The notes below the pieces were generated by a model. It saw only the letters and a program-made list of their open reading frames with translations, searched no databases and was not told the origin of the DNA. Made by a program: the position numbers and the translations under genes. Positions 39,585-51,029 of a stretch of 64,000 bases of DNA are shown piece by piece; position 1 is the stretch's first letter, and every line of letters starts with the position of its first letter. Source of the stretch: Diploptera punctata (taxonomy: Eukaryota > Arthropoda > Insecta > Blattodea > Blaberidae); contig JASPKZ010003441.1 in assembly GCA_030220185.1 (NCBI GenBank), forward strand, positions 989,523 through 1,053,522, in the 5' to 3' direction.

Positions 39585-40790
39585 TCACCTATTTATGCGG
39601 CAGATATTTGTCTGACTCACTGTTGTAAGTAGGACAGTCATGCCCAGCACAGACAGCTGGGATCTGTTCCTACTTTTTTTATTGACCTTAATGGGTCGAT
39701 TTACTACATTTTCTTGTGGTTTTTCTAGCAGCCGGGACAGCATGAGTGTCCACAGCTTTTTCTTTGGGCCTGGGAGTGGCCAGGCTCCGGTCCTCGATGT
39801 GCGAGGCCTTAGTTTCCCGAACTTTAGGTTTCGTGCTTTTTTTTTGCCTTTTTTCCTTTGCTTTTTTAGCATCGGTGTTGATGGGATAGTCAGCCCTTAC
39901 AGCATCAGAGCGAGGAGCAACAGTCTGAACTAGGTCTGAAGTTTTCTTCTCGGTAGCAGAAGCGAACTCAATTGGGGCTGCAATTGGAGTTTTAGTTTCA
40001 TTTCTTCTTCGCGAAGCGCAGTTGCTTTTTCGCAGGCGGCGATACGGCTCAACTTTGACTTTATAAATAGTAGCAAAGTCGATCTATCAGTCCGGCCTTG
40101 CAGATTAAGGACCCGTCCACCAAAGTTGCCACAAAAATAGGCAGAGGGTTCTTGGATCTGCCGGAGGTCATGTTGACCACCTTTAGAGCCTCGAACCCAA
40201 GACCATTTAGGTCACTCTGGATGAAGGTCGCATCCACTGTGGGATCTTTGCCTTTTATCACATACTTTCGAGTAGTGATTTTTCTCTTATTTCCTTCGCT
40301 GTAGGGAATTCTATGCTACTGTAGCAGCAGTCGGTAATTTTCGTAGACTGACAATGAAGCCAGTCTCACCCTGGTCCCAAGCGTTGTAGCTTCACAAGTG
40401 AATGTGAAGGGCCTGGATTTTGCGAACACTACGTTCGCGGACTAAATCTGCGGTAAATTTCCGACTGACCAGCAGGGATGAAGGTTTAATCGCGACAGAG
40501 TTTGGGTCCTTCGACCCTGATCCTCCAGAAACCCCTTCCTCAATTGGAGGAGGTTCCAGAGGTACAGGGACGGGAATGTGGGACCTTCATTTACCTGGAG
40601 ATGTCTTAGTACTTTTATCAGACGTTGACGTAGATTTGGCAGTCGATGATTTCTTAGTAGCAGATTGATAACGCGTTCTGCGTGCGATTGGAGCATCTGA
40701 TGAGTGAGATGACTGGGACGAGCCATGATGGAAGGTTCTAATTAGGTGAGGAGAAATTGGTAGACAGGTAAGGAGGCGCGCTGTCAAGTA
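39585..40790 (-). pseudogene. LINE-E copy A: Jockey-like ORF1 (gag-like) relic
   Basis: Broken minus-strand frames. From the N-terminus: a Ser/Thr/Lys-rich start (SSQSSHSSDAPIARRTRY, 40587-40787), a Pro-rich linker, then at 40061-40261 IKGKDPTVDATFIQSDLNGL, GFEALKVVNMTSGRSKNPLP, IFVATL, which fits the PRE_C2HC domain found before the zinc knuckles of Jockey-type ORF1 proteins. The end (39585-39872) is Lys/Arg-rich. The CCHC knuckles are not visible. A paralogue lies at 42617-43915; both share upstream GTCTGGGGCAGAC...GGATAAG sequence. Confidence 0.7.
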
Positions 40791-41086
40791 CCTTGGTGTC
40801 GAGGCCGAGCCTGGGGCAGACTGGATAAGACCTATTGTCTTTTGAGGCGAAGGAGCTATCAGGGGAAGAAGTTAGGTGGAGAACCCTCTGCTGAAAAAGA
40901 AGTCAGACTATATTGTTAGCTCTACGCAGGCGCTGGGCTGCGATTTTCCGCTAGACACGATGTTCTACTCGCCGGGCTGAGTGCCGGGAGGGAGCTGCTA
41001 CAAGGCGATGCTAGCGCATGCGCCAGACCCCACTCCTACGCTGCTGCCGGAGAACCTTCTCGTTCCGCTGCTGTCGCTCGACTCCG

Positions 41087-41283
41087 ATTCTGATGTGATC
41101 GATTTGATTCTCTCGGATGGTGGGACTAGACTAGACTAAGTGTTGGAAGAGTAGGACCACCTTCATGTACATTCTGATGTGATCGATTTGATCCTCTCGG
41201 ATGGTGGGACTAGACTAGACTAAGTGTTGGAAGAGTAGGACCACCTTCATGTACATTCTGATGTGATCGATTTGATCCTCTCC
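41087..41283. repeat. 84-bp tandem duplication, 2.3 units
   Basis: ATTCTGATGTGATCGATTTG recurs at 41087, 41171 and 41255. The repeat contains GACTAGACTAGACTAAGTG and is cut on the right by the Harbinger copy. Confidence 0.9.
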
Positions 41284-41285
41284 AA

Positions 41286-41889
41286 GGGCCGCATGCAAAT
41301 ACATTAGTCTCTACTCAGATTACTTCCAATCACTGGTGAGCTGACTCACCGTGAGCAAGTGCAAAGATCGAATTACCTACCCACTAACTGGTCATGCGTG
41401 AAAGTCGTCGTTTTCGTAATATTGGCAAGAAATTACCCAGAATTCTCAGCGATTAAACCACTTCCGTTATTTTCGTCTGCTAGAGGAACGCATTTACGCT
41501 TGCGTCCCGCAAATAATACCGTATACAACGACGTCTGCGTCGCGCAATATTACGCCGATTCTCCTGTTCTTCCAGTTGAATTCTTTGGTTGACTCTATCA
41601 AATTCCTCTTCTCCGCGTATACCGAAAACATGATCGAAGTCTTCAAGGTCCGACATCTTGGATAAATCAGCAAGGTACGCGGGAAGGTTTCAAACTACAT
41701 CGGTTACCATCGGTTTCCTTTGGGATTCTCACGATTCGTTTCTCTCTTAAGTTATCTCGTCAGGTAGCTTACGAATTTCAACAATTATTATCGCATGAAC
41801 AGATTTCAGAGTAAGCAAAATCGTATTAGGATACAACTTTCTCAGCAGAGAACGCCTTTTACGGTCTAATGCGTTCATAGATTCGACCC
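41286..41889. mobile_element. PIF/Harbinger-like element, copy 2
   Basis: Same ends (GGGCCGCATGC...TTCGACCC) and interior as 11676-12260. Right flank TAA, left flank CAA. The right flank resumes inside the 84-bp repeat (TAAGTGTTGGGAGAGTAGG). Confidence 0.75.
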
Positions 41890-41892
41890 TAA

Positions 41893-42340
41893 GTGTTGGG
41901 AGAGTAGGACCACCTTCATGTGCCCATACATGCCAAATGATCTCCGCCCGGCCGGCCAAGCGAGAACTGAGTTCGACCGTGCGCCCACTCGGCAGCCGAG
42001 AAGACTTGGCATGCAGGGTTATCCCGTGACCTGTCCCTTCCGGCTGCATTAGGGTCTTATATGCCCTCTTCAGCCCTTTGTTATAAGTATGTCGACGATT
42101 GAGTGATTATTTACTGCCGATCGTAACTAGCCGCAGATTAGAAGACAAAGGACCAGTGGTCGGACATTAACAAGACTTAAAAGCTGATCTTCGCTGATGG
42201 TCTTAATTTTATGTTCTAGTTGTTGCTGTAAGTCGCCAATAGTAAGACCACAACCGCCACCGCCGCCGCCAAGCCCCAAAGGGACAAGAATGGGAGGACG
42301 AACTGCTGGCCAAAACGGCTCCCTTCAAGTTAAGCTGATC
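41893..42340. other. GC-richer sequence, probably LINE-E related
   Basis: Contains GTAGGACCACCTTCATGTGC (copy of the 84-bp unit end) and a CCGCCACCGCCGCCGCC run on the plus strand. No motif I can name. Confidence 0.35.
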
Positions 42341-42359
42341 TGTTGCGAAATTTCGAATT

Positions 42360-42470
42360 TTGGAAATATTTATGAGTAAAATTTACTGGTAGACTCTAGG
42401 GAAACACTCCGACATTTGTCTTAAAGCTAAGGGAAATCACCGAAAACCTTAGCAGAGTGGCTGGAAGTTA
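42360..42470 (-). repeat. isolated satellite-240 monomer 3
   Basis: Minus-strand CACTCTGCTAAGGTTTTCGG, TGATTTCCCTTAGC, GACAAATGTCGGAGTGTTTC, CTACCAGTAAATTTT: satellite-240 core with flanks. Confidence 0.7.
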
Positions 42471-42616
42471 GTGATATATAATAATAAAATAAATTGAAAA
42501 AATAAATTAATAAAAGTTTATCATTCGAAATGATCAGCTTCTTTGGCTCTGTGGCGAATTAACCGGCGGAATCTCCTTTTAAAGGTGTGTTGATTCACTA
42601 CCTATCTTTAAATACA

Positions 42617-43915
42617 CTCAACTAAGTAAGTGCGTTCATCATAATTCAGATCAATCATGATGACCATTGAACTGCGATGAATTTTTAATTTTTTAACTAC
42701 TTTATCAATGACTTCATTGATAAGTGTTGATGTTTCAAAGGTTTGAATCCTCTTACTCTTTGTTTTAATCGCCTCTAAAGCATTCTGAGTGCTAGTAGAA
42801 GCGTGTTTAGTTTTTTATGTGTTGTTTTAGGCGCTCATAGGTCCTTGATTTGCAAGGCCTTTATTTCCCGGGTCTTCCTTGGCCCGGTACGTTTTTTCTT
42901 GTTCCTAGTGGCTGTGGCAGCAGCTAGATTCGGAGAAGTCTCAGATTGTAGAGCATTAAGCTCTATTAGGCCTGAGCTATTTGGTGAGGCAGCAGGAGCA
43001 AGCTCTAATGGAACTGCCTGTTCAATGGTCTCAGGACTGACCTGAACTACCTTTTGATGTCTCTCAGGACGATTTGTGGCGTGTTAGACGCCGGTAACGC
43101 TCGATCTTAACCTTATAATGGTAAAGAACGGTGCAAGTTAACCAACTCTCTGACATTGGGCCCGTCTGCCAAGACAACCACAAGCATAGGCAATGGTTTC
43201 TTAGTCTTTCCGGAAGTCATTTTGACTACCTTCAAGACTCCGAACCCAAGGTCCTTAAGGTCATCCTGGATTTCAACAGGATCTATGCAGGAGTTGATAC
43301 CCTTTACGACGAATTTACATGTAGCAACCCGTCTTTTTTCTTTCCCTCTTGCAATAGAGGATTTAGCGCTGCTGCCGTAGCTCTTCGTACTTTTTATAAG
43401 CTGTGATTGAACTCAGCCTAACCCTTGTTCCGAGCCCCGTATTTTTCGCAAATGAATGCGTGAGACCCGATTTTTGCGAAATCCCTGTTCGCAGTTGCCA
43501 GTAGGGCGGTAAATTCCCGACGTACTAGCAGAGTAGAGGGTTTCGGTTGAGGGGGATGCGAGCCCTTCGACTTTGAACCTCCGGACTCCCCTCCGTCCTT
43601 GGATGGTGAGGTTTCCGGAGGCAAGAAGACGATAAGATGAGACTCGACTTTACCAGCAGCCGATGCTACCGGTTTTAGGATCGTTGAATTTTCTTCCCTG
43701 AGTTCATGACGCGTGAGCCTCGCGATAGGGGTGTTTCTTGGGATGTGGGTCCCGTTGAGTTCAGCCCTAGCGGCTGCAGAAAAACTATTCATGTTGACGG
43801 ATTCTATTTTAGGTTAAATGAAGTGGAAAAACAGGTATGGAGATACCCTGTCAAAGACCGTTGGATAGCAGCCGAGTCTGGGGCAGACGGGATAAGGCCT
43901 ATTGCCTTTTTACGT
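42617..43915 (-). pseudogene. LINE-E copy B: Jockey-like ORF1 relic
   Basis: Minus-strand pieces in order: 43418-43792 (AELNGTHIPRNTPIARLTRH, SKDGGESGGSKSKG, LLVRREFTALLATANRDF), then near 43150-43330 VVKGINSCIDPVEIQDDLKD, LGFGVLKVVKMTSGKTKKP, LPMLVVVLADGP, the PRE_C2HC-like block aligned to copy A, and an open stretch at 42617-42810 (NALEAIKTKSKRIQTFETST...INEVIDKVVKKLKIHRS). Several shifts. Same orientation as copy A, about 3.1 kb away: two insertions or a local duplication. Confidence 0.7.
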
Positions 43916-43919
43916 TAGG

Positions 43920-44535
43920 AGCTAACCGGGTTAAAGTAGATGGGTGGTAGAGCTACTGCTGCTGCAGAGTGATGACAGTGACTTTGCATCGTCCAGGGCG
44001 CTGCTCTGGAGCTACATTGACCTCATGGCAGCAAATTTCCCTAGTGTTTATCAATATAGGGTTCACTCACTAGTTCAGCTCCATTGTTAGGACGTTGATA
44101 TTTTGCCTATGTGTTGAAGTAGTATTGGGTAGAGATGAGGTGTTCCACTTACCAAAGTGGGGCGTCAGAAACCAGACTATCAGAGGGGATGGTAGACTGA
44201 CTGAATAAGGCGAAGTCTAGCTTCGCCCAGTGAGCTGCGTATATTAGAGCCGGCTAGGGCTCTTTTGCAGCTAAGTCGATAGTGACCATCATTATGGGGT
44301 TAAGTTCACTTAACCTTGAACCTATTTGGCGGCGCTACTGTTTGCGTGCCGAAGGTGATGAATAATGGACAGAGATTGAGATGTGATGAGCTGGAGCAGG
44401 GCATCAGAAACCACACTGCCTTCAAGCCGAGAGTCGGAAATCCAGCAGTGCGGAATGAGCCACGCTACTCCAGGCGAGAGCACATCGCCAAATCTCTGGC
44501 TGGATTTAATGAGGGTAAGACGGGTGAATATGTTT
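43920..44535. other. LINE-E 5' region and anonymous sequence
   Basis: GC-richer than its surroundings and probably LINE-E upstream sequence. A 126-codon ORF at 44316-44696 shows no known motif. Confidence 0.35.
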
Positions 44536-44799
44536 CTATGGACAGCGCGCCGCTGAGGCAAGCGTCCCATAGTGCGTACCATAACATTTGTATGCAAATT
44601 TATACATTTTGCTTACATTTTCAGTTAGCATGGCATCAATATGGGGGAGCTGCGCTACGTTGTGTAGGTCTGTCATCCTCGACTTGTTCTGTATAATTTG
44701 TACTCGTTGTTTATGCTGTTTTGCGAGGATTATCCAGGCCTCACATCCGTACAGTAGCATGCTGTGGATCACGCTTTTATACAGTAAAAGTTTGATCAT
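44536..44799 (-). pseudogene. Jockey-like LINE ORF2 C-terminal fragment
   Basis: LLLYKSVIHSMLLYGCEAWI, KQHKQRVQIIQNKS, DLHNVAQLPHIDAML and TENVSKMYKFAYKC resemble the post-RT region of Jockey ORF2 ('LLYG...W', 'lq..QNk.LR', 'dL....gip.id'). About 88 codons, RT motifs absent. Confidence 0.6.
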
Positions 44800-44944
44800 A
44801 TGTGATAATGTGTTCGACCTGAAAAATGGGTATAAAATTGCAATTGCTGCGTTTGTTTTATATTGTAGATGTCGAATGTGAATTTTGAATGTAAGCTTGA
44901 GGCCCAGATGGTCCTGAAGGTTCTAAGCGGAGATTTTGAGTTCC

Positions 44945-44976
44945 CATGGTTAGTTGGATGGGTGATCGTCTGGTTG
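44945..44976 (+). other. 5S rRNA-like fragment 3 (weak)
   Basis: GGTTAGTTGGATGGGTGATC, GTCTGG matches the 5S rRNA C-box region over about 30 nt. Too short to be decisive. Confidence 0.35.
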
Positions 44977-44984
44977 ATTTAGTG

Positions 44985-45804
44985 AAAAGGATCGCCTGGG
45001 TTTTTACCGTATTTATCTTTATGTTCCATTGCTGAAACCAAAGATAGATACGGTTAAAACGGTTTGGAATACATGGATTCGGTTAGGAAGAGGGGGGGTG
45101 ATCAACAATGCCATCAGGACTGCGTGTGGTTGCGTGGTTACGATATGAATAAGTCTATTCTGTTCCTATATTTCGAAATATGTCTTGCTGCAAACATTAT
45201 TATAATTATGTGTTCTTTTAATTTCAGCAATAATCGAGATAATACGAAACGAAATACCTTCAAAATGCTTACCAGAAACATATAAAGTGACTACAATCGT
45301 TCGTTTTAAATCATAAATGAATACATGACTGAGGTAATGGTGTTGTGAATTAAAAAGTTAGTTTTTCAAATTTCGCTAAAATATAAGGTAAGTTAGTTCC
45401 ATGTAAATGATAAAACGAGTTATGTGTGTAGTTATAGAATATGGATGTAGAATCACTGTGCAGGTACGTTAGAGAACTGAGTAGATAAATAAGAAAGAGA
45501 GATGAAAAGGAAAAGAACATTTCAAATGATGCAAGTAGATGTTTGTTGTTCTGATATTTCTGAGTGAAATTATATGATCAATTAAAAAATACAGATTCAT
45601 AACGTAATACAAACCTAATGGAATATCTGATTCAAAATAGGTGAAAATATAAATAAAAGCAACGGATAAAGTTTGCAACAAGCATCACGAAAATGTTTCT
45701 AAATCCGAAACAGACACCACGCGCCAGCATATGCATGTGGATACAATTTTTAATTACGCAATGCTGCCAACATACATAAAGATGTTTGTATAATTTAATA
45801 TAAA
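44985..45804. other. no recognisable gene
   Basis: One imperfect inverted repeat near 45003-45063 (GTTTTTACCGTATTTATCTT and AAGATAGATACGGTTAAAAC); otherwise anonymous. Confidence 0.35.
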
Positions 45805-46185
45805 GTACTAGCGTGACACCCGGCAGATGTTGTCTTGCCCGAACGTTTAATTCTCAAGTCATGGGCGGACGATAAAAATATGTTACTTTTTTACAATAAA
45901 ATTCAGCAATTAGGACATAATTAGATATTATTTAAATAAGTTTGCAAGAAAACCTCTTACAGCCTTCTGTTGTGGCTCAAGAAGTGTGAATGATGACGTC
46001 ACATAGTTAAGTCAGAACATAACGATAATGCAGGTTGACTACGCATCTGACATAAAAAAATCCTATAACCCGATCGCCGCGCCACCTACCAAGTCAATTG
46101 TGAATCTAAACCATCCAGGGACCCACTCAAACACACAGAAAAAAAAAAAATCATCCAAATCGGTCCAGTCGATATACAGGAGTTT
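45805..46185 (+). mobile_element. RTE-like LINE 3'-end relic (tentative), copy 1
   Basis: Begins ACTAGCGTGACACCCGGCAG, ATGTTGTCTTGCCC and ends AAATCGGTCCAGTCGATATA, phrases seen at the 3' ends of many arthropod LINE copies. No coding left. Family assignment from memory of the consensus style only. Confidence 0.45.
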
Positions 46186-46344
46186 TTAATTTCGGATTTC
46201 AAGTAAACCTCCACTTCTAAATTGTACCCTCCTTTGCAGATAAGTTAAGAACCGTCATATAACAATTATATTAGAGTGAAAAAAAGATAAATTGATGAGA
46301 GTGAGTCAAAACAGCTCCTCCCCCCGCTAGATTTCATTTCTGAC

Positions 46345-46480
46345 CCACTGTGCACCGGTCCCATACTGGCCGAAATTCCATGAGAAAAAATTCTTCCCCA
46401 TAGAGACTCGAACCAGCGTAAGTCCCATAGTTCTGCGCCAGGACTTCTTGCCTTAACCACTCGGCTATGGCGCGAGACTC
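46345..46480 (-). mobile_element. SINE-1, copy 4 (5' part)
   Basis: GCACCGGTCCCATACTGGCC, ATGAGAAAAAATTCTTCCCC and the tRNA-like head GCCATAGCCGAGTGGTTAAG (minus strand) match SINE-1; the 3' half is missing. Confidence 0.85.
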
Positions 46481-46614
46481 TTGGTATCAATGAAATACAA
46501 AAATGGTTATTGTGAGTTATCCATAAGAGATAAACATATGCTGTCGCGGACTTTTTTGTAGAGCTTTTTGAGATATTCAATTCTGTGTACATTAATTTTG
46601 TGTATTTTTTTATG

Positions 46615-46855
46615 ATTTAGGCAGCGTAAGCTATTTAAGCATCCCAAGAGCTACTTTTTCACGTTTTCCACTACAAAGGGCGATTTGTAAGGGTGTAGGA
46701 GTTGAGTACCACAACTCTCTTATAGCCTATGTTCATCCCGGGAATCTCCTGAACATTTTGCAAAAAACTCCATCACAATCGGATCAATGGTATGGCTGCG
46801 CATAAAGTACGAACAAACAAACAAATATTAATTTTTATATATAAGATTTTAGGCC
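46615..46855 (+). mobile_element. RTE-like LINE 3'-end relic (tentative), copy 2
   Basis: Contains CACAATCGGATCAATGG, GTACGAACAAACAAACAAAT and ends TTTTTATATATAAGATTTT, the style of terminus found in RTE-class 3' ends. Low confidence in the name. Confidence 0.4.
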
Positions 46856-47194
46856 TAAAATAACCTAAAGGTAACCTAATGCAATTTAAGTACTCTAACC
46901 TGTAAAAGTATGAAATAGAATTGAATGTAATGCAACGCCTAACAATGGGTAGTGTAATTAGTAAGTTCTCAGGTTCTGAAACTCTGAAGTGTGTTGTCTG
47001 CCAGACCTTATGATACATATAGTTAAATATTCATTTAAAATATAGTGGAGAATTATTTAGAAAATGTTTAAAATATGTTTTAAGTGAGAGCTAATATTAA
47101 AAAAAATAATGCGTGAAAATATCCGTGTATAAGATATTTTAAAATGTGCGACACTTGTTAGAAACTTGAGACAAAACAACCTGATAACTAATTC
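46856..47194. other. no recognisable gene
   Basis: AT-rich, nothing recognised. Confidence 0.35.
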
Positions 47195-47552
47195 ACTGAT
47201 ACAATCGAACCGTAGGTTTATGGCCACCCGAAAATAAGCTCTCCATAAATCCATATCAAGAGCTAATATTTTCCAATCTTCCCCTGTGTAATTTACCTCC
47301 CTGAAATTATGGTTAATGTTATTCTAGCACCCCATTATTGACCTGCCTACTGGGCGCTTGCCTCTGGTTCTCCTGGGAGTTTCCATGCTTCTCTTTCGTT
47401 CCAAATGTTCTGCCCATCGCAGTATACAGACATAACTCTTCTTATTACATATGGTTTCCTATAGAAGTCATGCAGCTCTATGTTTATGTAGTATTCTCTA
47501 CTCACCTGTCCGTTCATCTCTCTTTAATCCGAACATTTTCCTAAGAACTTTA
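47195..47552 (-). pseudogene. LINE-B 3' fragment
   Basis: Blocks in order with 18000-18400: TCGAACCGTAGGTTTATGGC, AGCTCTCCATAAATCC, CCCCTGTGTAATTTACCTCC, CTACTGGGCGCTTGCCTCTG, CCGTTCATCTCTCTTTAATC, GAACATTTTCCTAAGAACTT. Diverged, no intact frame. Confidence 0.75.
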
Positions 47553-47731
47553 TAGGACAGTTAATAAAATATGCAAAAATTCTATATTATAATATCATTG
47601 GTTGATAAGTATATAATAATCACCATATGATTTTACTATATATGTGGATACCCATTCACAACGGATTCCCAATTTGTTGGATTAGAAATGGAAGTTAACC
47701 ATATACTTAGACTTTGGATTTTAGACACTAA

Positions 47732-48271
47732 GGGTCGAATTTTTGAACGCATTAGACCGTAAAAGGCGTTCTCTGCTGAGAAAGTTTTATCCTAATACGA
47801 TTTTGCTTACTCAGAAATCTATTCATGCGATAATAATTCGTAAGCAACCTGACGAGGTAACTTAAGATCATAGCTTAAGATAGAAACTTATCGTGAGAAT
47901 CCCGAAGGGAACCGAAGGTAACCGATGTAGTTTGAAACCTTGCCGCTTTATCCAAGATGTCGGACCTTGAAGACTTCGATCATATTTTCGGTATACGCGG
48001 AGAAGAGGCGTAATATTGCGCGACGCAGACGTCGTTGTATACGGTATTATTTGCGGGACGCAAGCGTAAATGCGTTCCTCTATAGCAGGTGAAAATAACG
48101 GAAGTGGTTTTATCGCTGAGAATTCTGGGTAATTTCTTGCCAATATTACGAACACGACGACTTTCATGCATGACCAGTTAGTGGGTAGGTAATTCGATCT
48201 TTGCACTTGCTCACGGTGAGTCAGCTCACCAGTGATTGGAAGTAATTTGAGTAGAGACTAGCATACGACCC
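47732..48271. mobile_element. PIF/Harbinger-like element, copy 3 (inverted)
   Basis: GGGTCGAATTT...CATACGACCC flanked by TAA on both sides (47729-47731, 48272-48274). The interior is the reverse of 11676-12260, with a small deletion. A transposase-like N-terminus (MSDLEDFDHIFGIRGEE) reads on the plus strand. Confidence 0.8.
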
Positions 48272-48274
48272 TAA

Positions 48275-49020
48275 AATTTGTAGTTTAATGTAACTAAATT
48301 AGGGTCAAATTTTAGTAAATTAGACCCTGTTTAGTAATACTACACATTTATGCACTATGATCTACTTATGTCACTGCAATTATAAAATTGTACTCTGAAA
48401 ACATCGCATAAAAAGTATATTTAAGGAATTTAGGCAGACAACTTTATTATACAAACACAGCTGGATACATTGAAAAAAGTTAAATACACTATTAAGTTCT
48501 TAAAATTCAGTTAAATGTTTATTCTCTTTTATAATATTATATTTAGAGTATATCATCAGATTTTGTTCCTAAATTATCCAGAGTTCATCTTTGCCTTTTG
48601 AGAGAAAGAATAATTTTGTATGCAGCAAACGTTTTTCTACTGAAATATGTCAGAATAGTTCGGTCAAAATAGACATTTCAATTTACAAAATTAGTAGAGA
48701 GTTGAAAATTGGTACGAATGTTGGGAACACCATTATAAGTGAAATGTGAAAAGTCCCCATCGATACCACATCTGCAAAAAACGTTATTCAAGGTCAAAGT
48801 TCGCACAAAAAACAATTTTCACATTTTTTCATCTTCATTCTCATCTTAAAACTGACAATTACATTTCTATTCTAAAGGCCATGGCTCGGTACTACAGAAA
48901 CAAAATATGTTCACCACCGTTTGTCCAATTTAAAACCAATTTAACTAAATTTAATCCATCCACGTCCACTTGTGAAAATTCTACATGGAAAAGACAACAT
49001 GTAAATAAATCATTCAATAG
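48275..49020. other. no recognisable gene
   Basis: AT-rich; a 117-codon ORF at 48746-49099 runs into LINE-B sequence and shows no motif. Confidence 0.35.
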
Positions 49021-49024
49021 TGTT

Positions 49025-49880
49025 ATTTTGCACTGGCACTATCGAACCCAAAAGTTCATGACAACGCAGACACAAACTTTCCATACACCCCTATCCTGAT
49101 ATAATATTTTCCAATCAGTTCCTATATAATTTACTCGTACTTCCTTCAAATCATGGTTAATCTTATTCTCCTACCCAAATTCTTGGAATATCTATTGGAT
49201 TATTTCCCCTTTGTTTTTCCTACAAGAAATTTCAGGTCTATCTATATTTTGTAATATGTGGCACATACCCTTCTTCATCAAGTCTATAATACTTTACTTT
49301 TCTTATTGCATCGGTATTACTTCCAAGTTCATGGAATTCACTGTTACACTCGCCTGTCTGATGTCTCTCTTTCAGCCAAAGTTATTTCTAAGCACATTAT
49401 TCTTAAATACTCACTTTCTTTCCCCTTTTATCTCAAAGTAAATGACAATGTTTCTTAAGTACCTACAAGTTTTCCTTTCATTTTAAAGCAAAAGACCATG
49501 TTCCGCACCCATTTAATATAAGTTGAAAAATTATTATTTTTTATGTTATTTTAATTTAACAATTTTAAAAAATGGGATGACAAGTTCCTGATTTGGTCCT
49601 ATAAATAATTTATTTTCACACTTCGATCATCAATAGGCTGAAGAGGACACTTAAGTCCCTAAAGCAGCCGGGAGAGATAAGCCCCGGGCCCAACTCCTTG
49701 ATTCCAGAAAGAGTGCAAACTCGACAGGCCAGGGACAATGTTTTAGGGTACATAAAAGGGAGCACTGCTGTTCCAACACTTATCTTGTCTTGTCTCGATC
49801 CTCTCTATTCTAGGACATATGAATTCTGCCACTTTTTCAAAATTTCTATAATTTCATAAGTTGATATTTTGCCTATATAA
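49025..49880 (-). pseudogene. LINE-B fragment with an internal insertion
   Basis: TGGCACTATCGAACCCAAAA, CCAATCAGTTCCTATATAAT, TTCAAATCATGGTTAATCTT, TTTTTCCTACAAGAAATTTC and later TGAATTCTGCCACTTTTTCA align to 18000-18650. A foreign, GC-richer segment of about 160 bp (49640-49800) interrupts it. Confidence 0.65.
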
Positions 49881-51020
49881 GAAGGAGAAATTATATAATT
49901 ACCCAACGAAAGTGGAAATGTTCATATTAGTTTAATGATCAGTTAAACATTTTATTTTTAGGAAACCATGTTACAAAATTAATATGAATCGACAAAGAAA
50001 AACTAAGAGAATTTGAAGGTGATGAGACTGAGAACAATTTTACAATGAAGTCATTCAAGTAACCCCAAGAGTATGAGGAAGTAAATTAAACTGTATGAGG
50101 AGGTGAAAATATAGAGGAACGTTTCCGGTAAGAATATTTTAATAAGAAGGTTGTAGTCTGGATGGACACAATCAAACAGGTAATTTAATTACACAATTAT
50201 AAATTCATTGTGTAAACTGTAGCAGCATAAACAGGTAAATTTATATATATTTAAGTATTATATAATATAATTTAATATGCATTTAATTATATGTTATAAC
50301 ATTGCTCAAGAAAACACAAATTAAAAAAAAAATCGCATGCAAGTTGTATCTGTATTCAATTGAAAATTTCTTGAAGAAAGAAAACATATTGCATAGGGAT
50401 TAATTTCTTTGTAGAGTACTAATTTCCGCTAGTTTTCTGTCACCTGGCATTGTTTATCCTTGAAGAGGTTCGTCATGCATATGTAGTACAGCACATTTGT
50501 CCTCGCTTTGATAACACATCCGCTGTACTTGTGATACTGCAAAATGAGAGGTTTTCTGCAAATGCAATATGACGCAAATAGAAACAACGAAAGTCATCAT
50601 TACACATAATCAGACATTTTTTGGCGTAAAATTGGATAAAGTTGAAAGTTAAGATACATGACAATCCTTGTTTCATAACAGTTCCATAACGGATTCGTCC
50701 AGAGAGTCTTGCTAGAGTAGTATGTTTTATAATATATGTTTAATATATGTTTTCTATTGAACTTCGAGAAGGTTTTTTGTTGTTTACGAATATGAAATGA
50801 ACTTAGAAAGACCAATTTCGACATGACATGACTCAAATGCAGGTTACTGCAATTTTCTGGACATGATGCATTCAAAGCTTCGGTGCATAACTATGACAGC
50901 AGGTTATTGAGAGGAAACATAATTATGGATATTTGAGCGTTGGCCAACAAGATGTCTTCTTGTTTTACAGGCTGTCAAAGAGTGAACCTGCAGGTGCCAC
51001 AGAATGTCCAGCAGTTGTAT
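49881..51020. other. no recognisable gene
   Basis: AT-rich, no coding motif; two short minus-strand ORFs at 50473-50875 show nothing familiar. Confidence 0.4.
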
Positions 51021-51029
51021 GATGAGGGT

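Noticed and set aside
44316..44696. 126-codon plus-strand ORF as a host gene
   Set aside because: It overlaps a minus-strand LINE fragment, has no recognisable domain and lies among LINE relics.
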